Of a stretch of DNA of 64,000 bases, positions 42,560-51,034 are shown one piece after another. Source of the stretch: RXIX01 sp003989075 (lineage in GTDB: Bacteria > Pseudomonadota > Gammaproteobacteria > Competibacterales > Competibacteraceae). Both the position numbers and the translations under genes were made by a program. Numbering within the stretch: position 1 is the stretch's first letter; every line of letters begins with the position of its first letter. The stretch lies in contig JAKOYN010000136.1 in NCBI GenBank assembly GCA_029780415.1, positions 1-64,000 of the forward strand, read 5' to 3'. The notes beneath the pieces are model-generated. The model worked only from the letters and a program-made list of their open reading frames with translations. It searched no databases and had not been told where the DNA came from.

Positions 42560-43390
42560 ATGGAATGGGATTGCGCGGGCAAGGTGCTGGATTTACGCCA
42601 GCCGGTGGTCATGGGCGTGCTGAACGTGACGCCGGATTCCTTTTCCGATGGCGGGCATTACACGCAACTGGATGACGCGCTGCGACGGGCCGAAGCGATG
42701 GTCGCGGAAGGGGCAGCGATCATCGATGTTGGTGGTGAATCCACCCGGCCGGGCGCGCCGCTGGTCCCGGTCGCTGAGGAACTGGCGCGGGTGCTGCCGG
42801 TGATCGAGCGGCTGGCGCGGGTGCTGCCGGTACCGATTTCGGTGGATACCAGCAAGCCCGAGGTGATGCGCGCCGCAGCCAGTGCCGGTGCTGGCTTGAT
42901 CAACGATGTGTGGGCCCTGCGCCAGCCCGGCGCGCTCGCGGCAGCGGCAGCTACCGGCCTGCCGGTATGCCTGATGCACATGCAGGGTGAGCCAGTTACT
43001 ATGCAGCAGGAGCCCGTTTATGGCGATGTGGTGGCCGAGGTGCATGCCTTCCTGGCCGAGCGGGTGCGCGTCTGCGGGGATGCCGGCATTTCGCCTGCGC
43101 GTATTCTGGTTGATCCCGGTTTTGGCTTTGGCAAGACCCTGCAGCACAATCTGGCGTTGCTGCGTTGTGTGGAGCGCTTCACGGATCTGGCCGCGGGCGT
43201 GCTGGTCGGTTTGTCGCGCAAGAGCATGTTTGGCGCGCTGCTGGATGTGCCCCTGACCGGGCGCTTGCCGGGCAGTCTGGCGGGCGCGGTGCTGGCTGCC
43301 TGGCAGGGGGCCAGTATCGTGCGCGCCCATGATGTACGCGAAACCGTACAGGCATTGCGGGTCTGCGCGGCGGTGCGCGCTGCCGTCTGA
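42560..43390 (+). CDS. folP: Dihydropteroate synthase
   Basis: A 276-residue TIM-barrel enzyme of folate synthesis, the sulfonamide target. Motifs are GVLNVTPDSFSDGG, DVGGESTRPGA, VDTSKPEVM, VDPGFGFGKTLQHN and GLSRKSM, all standard. ATG 42560 follows GGGGGAG by 7 bases; GTG 42557 is possible. It lies in the conserved ftsH-folP-glmM order. Confidence 0.96.
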   Translation: MEWDCAGKVLDLRQPVVMGVLNVTPDSFSDGGHYTQLDDALRRAEAMVAEGAAIIDVGGESTRPGAPLVPVAEELARVLPVIERLARVLPVPISVDTSKPEVMRAAASAGAGLINDVWALRQPGALAAAAATGLPVCLMHMQGEPVTMQQEPVYGDVVAEVHAFLAERVRVCGDAGISPARILVDPGFGFGKTLQHNLALLRCVERFTDLAAGVLVGLSRKSMFGALLDVPLTGRLPGSLAGAVLAAWQGASIVRAHDVRETVQALRVCAAVRAAV

Positions 43391-43410
43391 CAGCGCCGGT
43401 ACGCCAGCGA

Positions 43411-43440
43411 TTCGCGACCGGCCAGACCGGTCGCTATAAT
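43411..43440 (+). promoter_or_regulatory. Candidate promoter of glmM
   Basis: A perfect -10 TATAAT (43435-43440) lies in the 77-base folP-glmM gap. The best -35, TTCGCG at 43411, is weak and 18 bases away. Confidence 0.45.
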
Positions 43441-43467
43441 GCGCCAAGGCACGATGAGGATCAGGCG

Positions 43468-44805
43468 ATGGGCAAGCGCTATTTTGGTACGGACGGCATT
43501 CGCGGCCGGGTAGGTGAACATCCGATTACCGCAGAATTTGTTCTTAAGCTGGGTTGGGCGGTGGGCCGGGCCTTGCAGACCCGTGGCTTCAACAAGGTAG
43601 TGATCGGCAAGGACACGCGCATTTCCGGCTACATGTTCGAATCGGCGCTGGAAGCGGGTCTGTCGGCTGCCGGCGTCAATGTCGCCCTGCTCGGTCCGAT
43701 GCCAACGCCCGGCATTGCCTACCTGACCCGCACCCTGCATGCCTGCGCCGGCATCGTGGTCAGCGCCTCGCACAATCCCTACTACGATAATGGCATCAAG
43801 TTCTTCTCCCGTGATGGCCAGAAGCTGCCCGATGCCGTCGAAACCCGCATCGAAGACCTGATCGAGCAGCCGCTGACCACCGTGGAACCGGATGCCCTGG
43901 GCAAGGCCGAGCGCATTGTCGATGCCGCTGGCCGCTATATCGAATTCTGCAAGAGCACGGTACCGGCCTACACCAGTCTGGCCGGGATGAAGATCGTGGT
44001 CGACTGCGCCAACGGCGCGACCTATCACATTGCCCCGGACGTGTTTGACGAACTGGGCGCGACGGTGATTCCGCTCAGCGCTACCCCGAATGGTCTCAAT
44101 ATCAACCTGGATTGCGGCTCGACCCGCCCGGCGAATCTGCGCGCGGCGGTGCTGGAGCAGAATGCGGATCTGGGCATCGCCTTCGATGGCGACGGTGACC
44201 GTGTGATCATGGTCGATCAGCGCGGCGAGGTGCTCGACGGCGATGAACTGCTGTTCATCATCACCCGCGACCGTCTGCGCAGTGGTAGCCGGTTTGGCGC
44301 AGTGGTCGGCACCCTGATGAGCAATCTGGGGCTCGAACTGGCTCTGCGCGCGCTGGGTCTGGATCTGCTGCGCGCCAAGGTGGGTGATCGCTATGTGATG
44401 GAGCGCCTGCTGGCCGAGAATCTGATCCTGGGCGGTGAAAATTCCGGGCATATCATCTGCCTGGATCGCACCACAACTGGCGATGGCATTGTGTCCGCAT
44501 TGCAGGTGCTGGCGGCGATGCTGCACACCGGTCGCAGCCTGCATGAACTCAAGGCTGGCATGAGCAAGTATCCGCAGATCATGATCAACGTGTCGGTTAC
44601 TGGTGAGGTGGATCTGCACCGGCCACCGATTGTCGAAGCGATCCGCGCCATCGAGGCACAGCTCGGCGATACCGGTCGGGTGCTGCTGCGGCCATCCGGT
44701 ACCGAACCGGTTGTGCGGGTGATGGTGGAGGGCGCTGATACCAGCACGGTGGAACGTCACGCCCGCGAACTGGCCGGCATAGTGCGCGATACCTTGTCAG
44801 CGTGA
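43468..44805 (+). CDS. glmM: Phosphoglucosamine mutase GlmM
   Basis: A 445-residue alpha-D-phosphohexomutase that converts glucosamine-6-phosphate to glucosamine-1-phosphate for peptidoglycan and LPS. The active serine is Ser101 in VSASHNP, the metal loop is DGDGDR, and the phosphate loop near the end is RPSGTEP. The start MGKRYFGTDGIRG is typical. It has its own -10 box upstream. Confidence 0.97.
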   Translation: MGKRYFGTDGIRGRVGEHPITAEFVLKLGWAVGRALQTRGFNKVVIGKDTRISGYMFESALEAGLSAAGVNVALLGPMPTPGIAYLTRTLHACAGIVVSASHNPYYDNGIKFFSRDGQKLPDAVETRIEDLIEQPLTTVEPDALGKAERIVDAAGRYIEFCKSTVPAYTSLAGMKIVVDCANGATYHIAPDVFDELGATVIPLSATPNGLNINLDCGSTRPANLRAAVLEQNADLGIAFDGDGDRVIMVDQRGEVLDGDELLFIITRDRLRSGSRFGAVVGTLMSNLGLELALRALGLDLLRAKVGDRYVMERLLAENLILGGENSGHIICLDRTTTGDGIVSALQVLAAMLHTGRSLHELKAGMSKYPQIMINVSVTGEVDLHRPPIVEAIRAIEAQLGDTGRVLLRPSGTEPVVRVMVEGADTSTVERHARELAGIVRDTLSA

Positions 44806-44864
44806 TTGATTTTCAGGGGTGAAATCCGTAAGCTTGCCCGGTTTTTACAGGAGGAGAGAACAGC

Positions 44865-45617
44865 ATGCGCCGTAAACTCGTGGCCGGAAACTGGAAAATG
44901 AATGGTTCCGCGGGCAGTATCCGTGAACTGCTGCAAGGCATTCTTGCGGGTGCCTCTGAAGTTTCGGCTGTCGAGCTGGCGGTATTTCCGCCGTTCGTCT
45001 ACCTGGATCGCGTCGCCCAGCAGCTGGAAGGTTCCAGTATTGTCTGGGGCGCGCAGAATCTTTCCGAGCACGCATCCGGCGCCTATACCGGCGAAGTAGC
45101 CGGCCCGATGCTGAATGACTTTGGCTGTGCCTACGTGCTGGTCGGCCACTCCGAGCGGCGCACGCTCTATGGCGAGAGCGATCAGATCGTGGCCCGCAAG
45201 TTTGCCGCCGCGCGCAAGGTCGGGCTCAAGCCGGTGCTCTGTGTCGGTGAAACGCTTGAGGAGCGTGAGCAGGGCATCACCGAGGCGGTAGTTGGTCGCC
45301 AGCTCCAGGCTGTGCTTGATCTGGAAGGCATCAGCAGTTTCGCCGATGCCGTGATTGCCTACGAGCCGGTCTGGGCGATCGGTACCGGGCGGACTGCGAC
45401 CTCGGCCCAGGCGCAGGAAGTCCATGCCTTCATTCGCGCCCAGCTGGCTGCGCAGGACCCGGTTCTGGCCAGTCAGGTGCGCATCCTGTACGGCGGCAGC
45501 GTCAAGGGTTCGAATGCTGGCGAACTGCTGGCCATGGCGGATATTGATGGCGGTCTGGTCGGTGGCGCCTCGCTTGATGCCAAAGAGTTTCTGGCGATTG
45601 CCAAGGCGGGCTGTTAA
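44865..45617 (+). CDS. tpiA: Triosephosphate isomerase
   Basis: A 250-residue glycolytic TIM barrel. Catalytic Lys11 (GNWKMNG), His95 (VGHSERR) and Glu167 (AYEPVWAIGTG) are all present, with loop GGSVKGSN for phosphate. GGAGGAGA lies just before ATG 44865. It is 10 bases from secG and probably cotranscribed with it. Confidence 0.97.
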   Translation: MRRKLVAGNWKMNGSAGSIRELLQGILAGASEVSAVELAVFPPFVYLDRVAQQLEGSSIVWGAQNLSEHASGAYTGEVAGPMLNDFGCAYVLVGHSERRTLYGESDQIVARKFAAARKVGLKPVLCVGETLEEREQGITEAVVGRQLQAVLDLEGISSFADAVIAYEPVWAIGTGRTATSAQAQEVHAFIRAQLAAQDPVLASQVRILYGGSVKGSNAGELLAMADIDGGLVGGASLDAKEFLAIAKAGC

Positions 45618-45627
45618 ACTTTACACC

Positions 45628-45972
45628 ATGATTCACACCCTCATTCTCGTTGTACACGTTGTCGTCGCGATTGGCCTGATTGCCCTGGTGCTGTTGCAGC
45701 AGGGCAAGGGTGCTGACGCCGGTGCGGCTTTTGGCAGTGGTTCCTCGGCGACGATGTTTGGGTCGCGCGGTGCCGCATCCTTTCTAAGCCGCACGACCGC
45801 GATCCTGGCGACTGCGTTCTTCTTGACGAGCCTGACCCTGGCTTACATGGCGACGCAAAGCACCGCACCGCGCAGTGTTGTCGAGCGGCTGCAGCCGGCT
45901 GAAACGGTGAGCGAGCAGCCGCGTGCTAATGGCGGTCCTGCGGATGTACCGCAACTGCCGCAGAAGCAATAG
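45628..45972 (+). CDS. secG: Preprotein translocase subunit SecG
   Basis: A 114-residue SecG with two membrane helices (about residues 3-21 and 56-74) joined by the conserved loop LLQQGKGADAGAAFGSGSSATMFGSRG. It assists SecYE in export. The C-terminus is a polar tail of about 40 residues. tpiA-secG followed by a tRNA-Leu is the usual gammaproteobacterial order. Confidence 0.95.
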   Translation: MIHTLILVVHVVVAIGLIALVLLQQGKGADAGAAFGSGSSATMFGSRGAASFLSRTTAILATAFFLTSLTLAYMATQSTAPRSVVERLQPAETVSEQPRANGGPADVPQLPQKQ

Positions 45973-45996
45973 GGTTCGTCTCGTGGGTTTTTACAT

Positions 45997-46081
45997 GCCG
46001 ATGTGGTGGAACTGGTAGACACGCTAGCTTGTGGGGTTAGTGGCGCAAGCCGTGCCGGTTCGAGTCCGGCCATCGGTACCA
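45997..46081 (+). tRNA. Leucine-type tRNA with a GTG (His) anticodon
   Basis: An 85-base class II tRNA with encoded CCA. The acceptor is GCCGATG/CATCGGT with a G-U first pair and A73. The D-arm is GTG/CAC, the anticodon stem CTAGC/GTTAG, the variable arm GGC-GCAA-GCC and the T-arm GCCGG/CCGGC. All are tRNA-Leu features, and E. coli has tRNA-Leu(GAG) at this spot after secG. The loop reads TTGTGGG, so bases 46031-46033 give GTG rather than GAG. The tRNA-His identity elements G-1 and C73 are absent. It is either a natural anticodon mutant, a decayed gene, or an assembly error. Confidence 0.88.
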
Positions 46082-46385
46082 GACTAGAAGCACACATAGA
46101 AGCATCTCCGGCGCAGCCGCGAGACGCCATTCATCGCCTAGGGCAATCTGCGGCCGCGTGCCGGATTGGTCCAGGCAATGAGCCGCAGCCACCAGAATGA
46201 CGCGAGGTTCCAAGCCCATGCGGCTTATGAATGATAAGAACTCAAGTGCCTCAGCGGCTGTATCCAGCATCATCCTGAAAAATTCCGGTCCTGGGTGGCA
46301 ACAAACCGGAGTACTCCGGTCCTTGTCCAAAACCCGGCCATCGTAGCGCGTTCTCCCGGCTCCCCATGTCGAAGGTGCGACTCTG
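46082..46385. other. Non-coding leader between the Leu-type tRNA and nuoA
   Basis: 304 bases without a convincing gene. An open frame on the minus strand running back through the tRNA is the familiar antisense-of-tRNA artefact and has no family signature. A 16-bp palindrome lies at 46305-46320 and TCCGGTCCT is repeated at 46284 and 46315. The nuo promoter is expected here, but no clear -35/-10 pair is visible. Confidence 0.6.
46305..46320. promoter_or_regulatory. Perfect palindrome upstream of nuoA
   Basis: ACCGGAGTACTCCGGT is a 16-bp perfect palindrome without spacer, 65 bases before the nuoA start. It could be a regulator site for the nuo operon or a short RNA hairpin; no regulator is identified. 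Confidence 0.4.
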
Positions 46386-46742
46386 ATGTTGTCCAATTAC
46401 CTTCCTGTTCTGATCTTCGTGATCATCGCTATCGTGATGGCTGGTGTCGTAATTGGCATTGGCTTTCTGCTCGGCCCCCGCCGCCCTGACAGCGAAAAAC
46501 TGTCACCCTATGAGTGCGGTTTCGAAGCGTTCGAAGATTCACGCATGAAATTCGATGTCCGCTACTATCTGGTGGCCATCCTTTTCATTATCTTCGACCT
46601 GGAAATCGCCTTTCTGTTTCCCTGGGCAATCGTGCTCGACAAAATCGGCATGTTCGGTTTTGTCTCGATGGCGATCTTTCTCGGCATCCTGGTGATCGGG
46701 TTCATCTATGAGTGGAAGAAAGGAGCCTTGGAATGGGAATAG
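46386..46742 (+). CDS. nuoA: NADH-quinone oxidoreductase subunit A
   Basis: A 118-residue membrane subunit of complex I with three helices and the loop KLSPYECGFEAFEDSRMKFDVRYYL that contributes to the quinone channel. It opens the 14-gene nuo operon. Its last 10 bases overlap nuoB. Confidence 0.96.
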   Translation: MLSNYLPVLIFVIIAIVMAGVVIGIGFLLGPRRPDSEKLSPYECGFEAFEDSRMKFDVRYYLVAILFIIFDLEIAFLFPWAIVLDKIGMFGFVSMAIFLGILVIGFIYEWKKGALEWE

Positions 46743-47209
46743 AAGGCATTCTTGAAAAGGGCGTCGTGACAACGACTGCCGACAAGCTGATCAACTGGGC
46801 GCGTACCGGTTCGATGTGGCCGATGACCTTCGGTCTGGCCTGCTGTGCCGTGGAAATGATGCACGCTGGCGCGTCCCGCTACGATCTGGACCGCTTTGGC
46901 GTAGTGTTCCGGCCCAGTCCGCGGCAATCCGACGTGATGATCGTCGCTGGCACCCTCACCAACAAGATGGGCGCTGCGCTGCGCAAGGTCTACGACCAGA
47001 TGGCCGAGCCGCGCTGGGTTATCTCGATGGGGTCCTGCGCCAACGGTGGTGGCTACTATCACTATTCCTATGCGGTGGTGCGAGGCTGTGACCGGATCGT
47101 ACCCGTGGATATCTATGTGCCGGGCTGTCCACCGACCGCCGAGGCGCTGATTTACGGGATCATCCAGTTGCAAAACAAGATCTGGCGCACCAACACCATA
47201 GCCCGTTGA
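46733..47209 (+). CDS. nuoB: NADH-quinone oxidoreductase subunit B
   Basis: A 158-residue subunit holding iron-sulfur cluster N2. Ligands are the tandem Cys in LACCAVEMMHA, SMGSCANGGG and VPGCPPTAEAL. ATG 46733 is preceded by AGGAG inside nuoA; an in-frame GTG at 46712 is less likely. Confidence 0.97.
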   Translation: MGIEGILEKGVVTTTADKLINWARTGSMWPMTFGLACCAVEMMHAGASRYDLDRFGVVFRPSPRQSDVMIVAGTLTNKMGAALRKVYDQMAEPRWVISMGSCANGGGYYHYSYAVVRGCDRIVPVDIYVPGCPPTAEALIYGIIQLQNKIWRTNTIAR

Positions 47210-47220
47210 GAGAATGTTCC

Positions 47221-47931
47221 ATGGCCGACACGCTCCAATCTCTCGTGGAAAAACTCCAGGCCCGGTTCGGCGACGTGCTGCAGGAATGCCGGCTGGATCG
47301 CGCGGAGATCACCATTGAAATTCCTCCGGCCAAGGCCATTGAGGTGTTCACCGCCCTGCGCGACGAGCCATCGTTCGCGTTTGAATTGGCGATGGATATC
47401 TGCGGGGTCGATTACTCGACCTATGGCGAGGCGGAGTGGGCGACCAGCGAATCCAGCAGTAAGGGATTCAGTCGCGGCGTCGTCGAACGGGCGCCCGGCC
47501 GTTCCACGGCGGCTGTCCAATACGCCGCCGAGCGGACTGTGGCCGGCAAGGGCCGCTTCGCTGCCGTTTATCACCTGCTGTCGGTGACGAATAATCAGCG
47601 TCTGCGCGTCCGGGTATTTGCCCCTGATGATGAACTGCCGGTGGTGCCCTCAGTGCTCGATATCTGGTCATCGGCGAGCTGGTTCGAGCGTGAAGCGTTC
47701 GATCTCTACGGCATCATCTTTGAGGGCCATCCCGATCTGCGCCGCCTCCTGACCGACTATGGCTTTATCGGCCACCCGTTCCGCAAGGATTTCCCGCTGA
47801 TCGGTCATGTCGAGATGCGCTACGACCCCGAGCGCGGCCGGGTAGTGTACGAACCGGTGAGCATCGAGCCGCGTGTGTTGGTGCCTCGCGTCATCCGCAA
47901 GGACAATCGCTACCTGTCCGGGTCTCACTGA
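47221..47931 (+). CDS. nuoC: NADH-quinone oxidoreductase subunit C
   Basis: A 236-residue 30-kDa-type subunit of the peripheral arm. The signature WFEREAFDLYGIIFEGHPDLRRLL is complete, followed by GHPFRKDFPL. It is separate from nuoD, unlike the fused NuoCD of E. coli. A segment of about 30 residues around SSSKGFSRGVVERAPGRS looks like a lineage-specific insertion. Confidence 0.95.
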   Translation: MADTLQSLVEKLQARFGDVLQECRLDRAEITIEIPPAKAIEVFTALRDEPSFAFELAMDICGVDYSTYGEAEWATSESSSKGFSRGVVERAPGRSTAAVQYAAERTVAGKGRFAAVYHLLSVTNNQRLRVRVFAPDDELPVVPSVLDIWSSASWFEREAFDLYGIIFEGHPDLRRLLTDYGFIGHPFRKDFPLIGHVEMRYDPERGRVVYEPVSIEPRVLVPRVIRKDNRYLSGSH

Positions 47932-47944
47932 AGGAAAGTCGCCG

Positions 47945-49198
47945 ATGCCTGAGATTCGCAATTACACCCTGAACTTCGGGCCGCAGCATCCCGCCGCCCA
48001 TGGCGTGCTGCGCATGGTGCTGGAACTGGATGGCGAAGTCGTGCAGCGCGCCGATCCGCACATTGGTCTGCTGCATCGCGGGACCGAGAAACTGGCCGAG
48101 AGCAAGCCGTTTAACCAGAGTATCGGTTACATGGACCGCCTCGACTATGTCTCGATGATGTGTAACGAGCATGCCTATGTTCTGGCTATCGAGAAACTGC
48201 TCGGCATCAAGCCGCCGCTGCGTGCCCAGTATATTCGTGTCCTGTTCGCCGAAATCACCCGTATCCTCAACCACCTGCTGTGGATTGGCGCGCATGGCCT
48301 CGATATTGGCGCCATGACCATCTTCCTCTACGCCTTTCGTGAGCGTGAGGATCTGATGGATTGCTACGAGGCAGTGTCCGGGGCGCGTCTGCACGCGACC
48401 TATTACCGTCCGGGTGGCGTATACCGTGATCTGCCCGGCACGATGCCCCAGTACGAGATCTCGAAGTATCACAGCAAGAAGGATGTCGATGAGCTGAACA
48501 TCACCCGCCAGGGTTCGATGCTCGACTTTCTTGAGGCCTTCGCCGATCGCTTCCCACAGCGGGTTGATGAATACGAAACCCTGTTGACCGAGAATCGCAT
48601 CTGGAAACAGCGCACGGTCAATATCGGCGTGGTGACGCCCGAGCGCGCCATGCAGCTGGGCTTCTCCGGGCCGATGCTGCGCGGTTCCGGGATTGCCTGG
48701 GATCTGCGCAAGAAACAGCCGTACGAAGTATATGACCAGCTGGATTTTGATATTCCGGTAGGCGTGAACGGCGACTGCTATGACCGCTACCTGGTGCGTG
48801 TTGAAGAGATGCGCCAGTCCAATCGCATCATCAAGCAGTGCGTCAAGTGGCTCAAGGCCAATCCCGGCCTGGTGATGATTGACGACCGCAAGGTTGGGCC
48901 GCCGCCGCGGGCCACCATGAAAGAGGATATGGAGGCCCTCATTCACCATTTCAAGCTGTTCACGGAAGGCTATTGTGTGCCTGAGGGTGAAGTCTACGCC
49001 GCCGTCGAACATCCAAAGGGCGAGTTTGGCATTTACCTGGTCTCCGATGGTGCTAACAAACCCTATCGGGTCAAGATCCGGGCGCCCGGTTTTGCGCATC
49101 TGTCCGCCATGGACGAGATGGCGCGCGGCCATATGCTGGCTGACGTGGTCGCCATCATCGGCACGCAGGATATCGTTTTCGGGGAGATTGACCGCTAA
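47945..49198 (+). CDS. nuoD: NADH-quinone oxidoreductase subunit D
   Basis: A 417-residue 49-kDa-type subunit lining the quinone pocket. It has the start EIRNYTLNFGPQHPAAHGVLR with the quinone-binding His, then IGLLHRGTEKL, and the C-terminal DIVFGEIDR. AAGGAA precedes ATG 47945. Its stop overlaps the nuoE ATG by one base. Confidence 0.97.
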   Translation: MPEIRNYTLNFGPQHPAAHGVLRMVLELDGEVVQRADPHIGLLHRGTEKLAESKPFNQSIGYMDRLDYVSMMCNEHAYVLAIEKLLGIKPPLRAQYIRVLFAEITRILNHLLWIGAHGLDIGAMTIFLYAFREREDLMDCYEAVSGARLHATYYRPGGVYRDLPGTMPQYEISKYHSKKDVDELNITRQGSMLDFLEAFADRFPQRVDEYETLLTENRIWKQRTVNIGVVTPERAMQLGFSGPMLRGSGIAWDLRKKQPYEVYDQLDFDIPVGVNGDCYDRYLVRVEEMRQSNRIIKQCVKWLKANPGLVMIDDRKVGPPPRATMKEDMEALIHHFKLFTEGYCVPEGEVYAAVEHPKGEFGIYLVSDGANKPYRVKIRAPGFAHLSAMDEMARGHMLADVVAIIGTQDIVFGEIDR

Positions 49199-49695
49199 TG
49201 AGTGCACGCAAGAGCGATCTGCTATCCAGCCACGCCCGTGCGGAAATCGATCACTGGGTTGCCCGCTATCCCGTTGAGCAGAAGCAGTCCGCCGTGCTGG
49301 CCGCCCTGCGCGAGGTCCAGCATGAAAACGGTGGCTATCTGACGACTGAATTGATGGATGCGGTGGCCGATTATCTCGACATGCCGCCGATTGCCGTCTA
49401 CGAAGTGGCAAGCTTTTACTCGATGTACGAGCTCAAGCCGGTTGGCCGGCACAGCGTTTCGGTTTGCACCAACATTTCCTGCATGCTGCGCGGCGGCGAT
49501 GCGGTTCTGGCGCACATCGAGAGGAAACTTGGCATCAAGCTCGGTGAAAGCACGCCAGATGGCAAGTTCTACCTGAAGAGGGAAGAAGAATGCCTGGCCG
49601 CCTGCTGCGGCGCGCCGATGATGCAGGTGGATCACGTCTACTACGAGCACCTGACCCCGGAAAAGGTCGATCAGGTGCTCGATAGCCTGGAGTAA
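49198..49695 (+). CDS. nuoE: NADH-quinone oxidoreductase subunit E
   Basis: A 165-residue thioredoxin-like subunit with the [2Fe-2S] cluster N1a. Ligands lie in VCTNISCML and CLAACCGAP. It pairs with NuoF in the NADH-oxidising module and is coupled to nuoD by a TAATG overlap. Confidence 0.96.
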   Translation: MSARKSDLLSSHARAEIDHWVARYPVEQKQSAVLAALREVQHENGGYLTTELMDAVADYLDMPPIAVYEVASFYSMYELKPVGRHSVSVCTNISCMLRGGDAVLAHIERKLGIKLGESTPDGKFYLKREEECLAACCGAPMMQVDHVYYEHLTPEKVDQVLDSLE

Positions 49696-49700
49696 GCGCG

Positions 49701-50996
49701 ATGGCCAACGAAGTGTGCTACCGGACGCTCGGCCTGAATCGGCCATGGTCCATCGAAACCTATATAAGTGTGGGCGGCTACGAGGCCTGGAAGAGAATCC
49801 TGGCCGGTGAGCTGACTGCGGAGCAGGTGATTGACGAGGTCAAGAAGGCCGGCCTGCGCGGTCGTGGCGGCGCCGGGTTTCCAACGGGCCTGAAGTGGAC
49901 CTTCATGCCGCGCAACACGTCGATGCAGAAGTATATGGTCTGCAACTCCGACGAGTCCGAGCCTGGCACCTGCAAGGACCGCGACATCCTGCGCTTTAAT
50001 CCGCATGCCCTGGTCGAAGGCATGGCTATCGCCGGTTTCGCCACCGGATCGACGGTCGGCTACAACTACATGCGCGGTGAATTCCTCGACGAGCCCTACC
50101 AGCGCTTTGAAAACGCGGTCAAGGAAGCGTATGCCGCTGGCCTGCTCGGCAGGAATATCCAGGGTTCGGGGATCGACTTTGATCTATATCCGACGCTGGG
50201 TGCCGGCGCCTACATCTGCGGTGAGGAAACCGCACTGCTGGAATCGCTGGAAGGCAAGAAGGGCCAGCCGCGCTTCAAGCCGCCATTCCCGGCCAATTAC
50301 GGTCTGTACGGCAAGCCGACCACGATCAATAACACCGAATCCTTCTCCTCGGTGCCCTCGATCATTCGCAATGGCGGGGAGTGGTTCGCTAATCTGGGCA
50401 CGGCCAATGCCGGCGGCACCAAGATCTTTTCGGTGTCCGGGCATGTCGAGAAACCGGGCAACTTTGAGGTTTCGCTGGGCATTCCCTTTGCCGAACTGCT
50501 GGCGCTGGCCGGCGGCATCTGGAAGGGGCGCAAGCTCAAGGCGGTGATCCCAGGCGGTTCCTCGGTGCCAGTAGTGCCGGGCGAGATCATGCTGAAGGCC
50601 AACATGGACTATGACTCCGTGTCCAAGGTTGCCGGTTCCATGCTGGGTTCCGGTGCGGTCATCGTCATGGATGAAACCACCGATATGGTGCGGGTCCTGC
50701 AGCGCCTTTCCCGCTTCTACTACTCCGAATCCTGTGGACAGTGCACGCCCTGCCGCGAAGGCACCGGCTGGCTATACCGCATGGTGACGCGCATCGTCGA
50801 AGGCAAGGGCCGGCCTGAGGATCTTGATCTGCTCGACAGTGTCGCCAGCCGCATCGAGGGCCGCACAATCTGCGCGCTCGGCGATGCTGCGGCGATGCCG
50901 GTGCGCAGCTTCGTCAAGCATTACCGCCACGAGTTCGCCTATTACATCGAACACAAGCGCAGCCTGGTCGCCGGCGCGACGGCGCAAGCCGCGTAA
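49701..50996 (+). CDS. nuoF: NADH-quinone oxidoreductase subunit F
   Basis: A 431-residue subunit that binds NADH, FMN and [4Fe-4S] N3. The FMN/NADH loop is GRGGAGFPTGLKW, then GAGAYICGEETALLESLEG, and the cluster motif is SCGQCTPCREG with a later Cys in TICALGDAA. Confidence 0.97.
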   Translation: MANEVCYRTLGLNRPWSIETYISVGGYEAWKRILAGELTAEQVIDEVKKAGLRGRGGAGFPTGLKWTFMPRNTSMQKYMVCNSDESEPGTCKDRDILRFNPHALVEGMAIAGFATGSTVGYNYMRGEFLDEPYQRFENAVKEAYAAGLLGRNIQGSGIDFDLYPTLGAGAYICGEETALLESLEGKKGQPRFKPPFPANYGLYGKPTTINNTESFSSVPSIIRNGGEWFANLGTANAGGTKIFSVSGHVEKPGNFEVSLGIPFAELLALAGGIWKGRKLKAVIPGGSSVPVVPGEIMLKANMDYDSVSKVAGSMLGSGAVIVMDETTDMVRVLQRLSRFYYSESCGQCTPCREGTGWLYRMVTRIVEGKGRPEDLDLLDSVASRIEGRTICALGDAAAMPVRSFVKHYRHEFAYYIEHKRSLVAGATAQAA

Positions 50997-51034
50997 AGCC
51001 GCGAAACCACTAACACGGTCGCAGTGGGAAAAAG

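Noticed and set aside
46037..46396. Minus-strand open frame of 119 codons across the Leu-type tRNA and its downstream gap
   Set aside because: Its end (WPDSNRHGLRH) is the known antisense translation of a tRNA T-arm, it lacks a ribosome site and overlaps the nuoA start.
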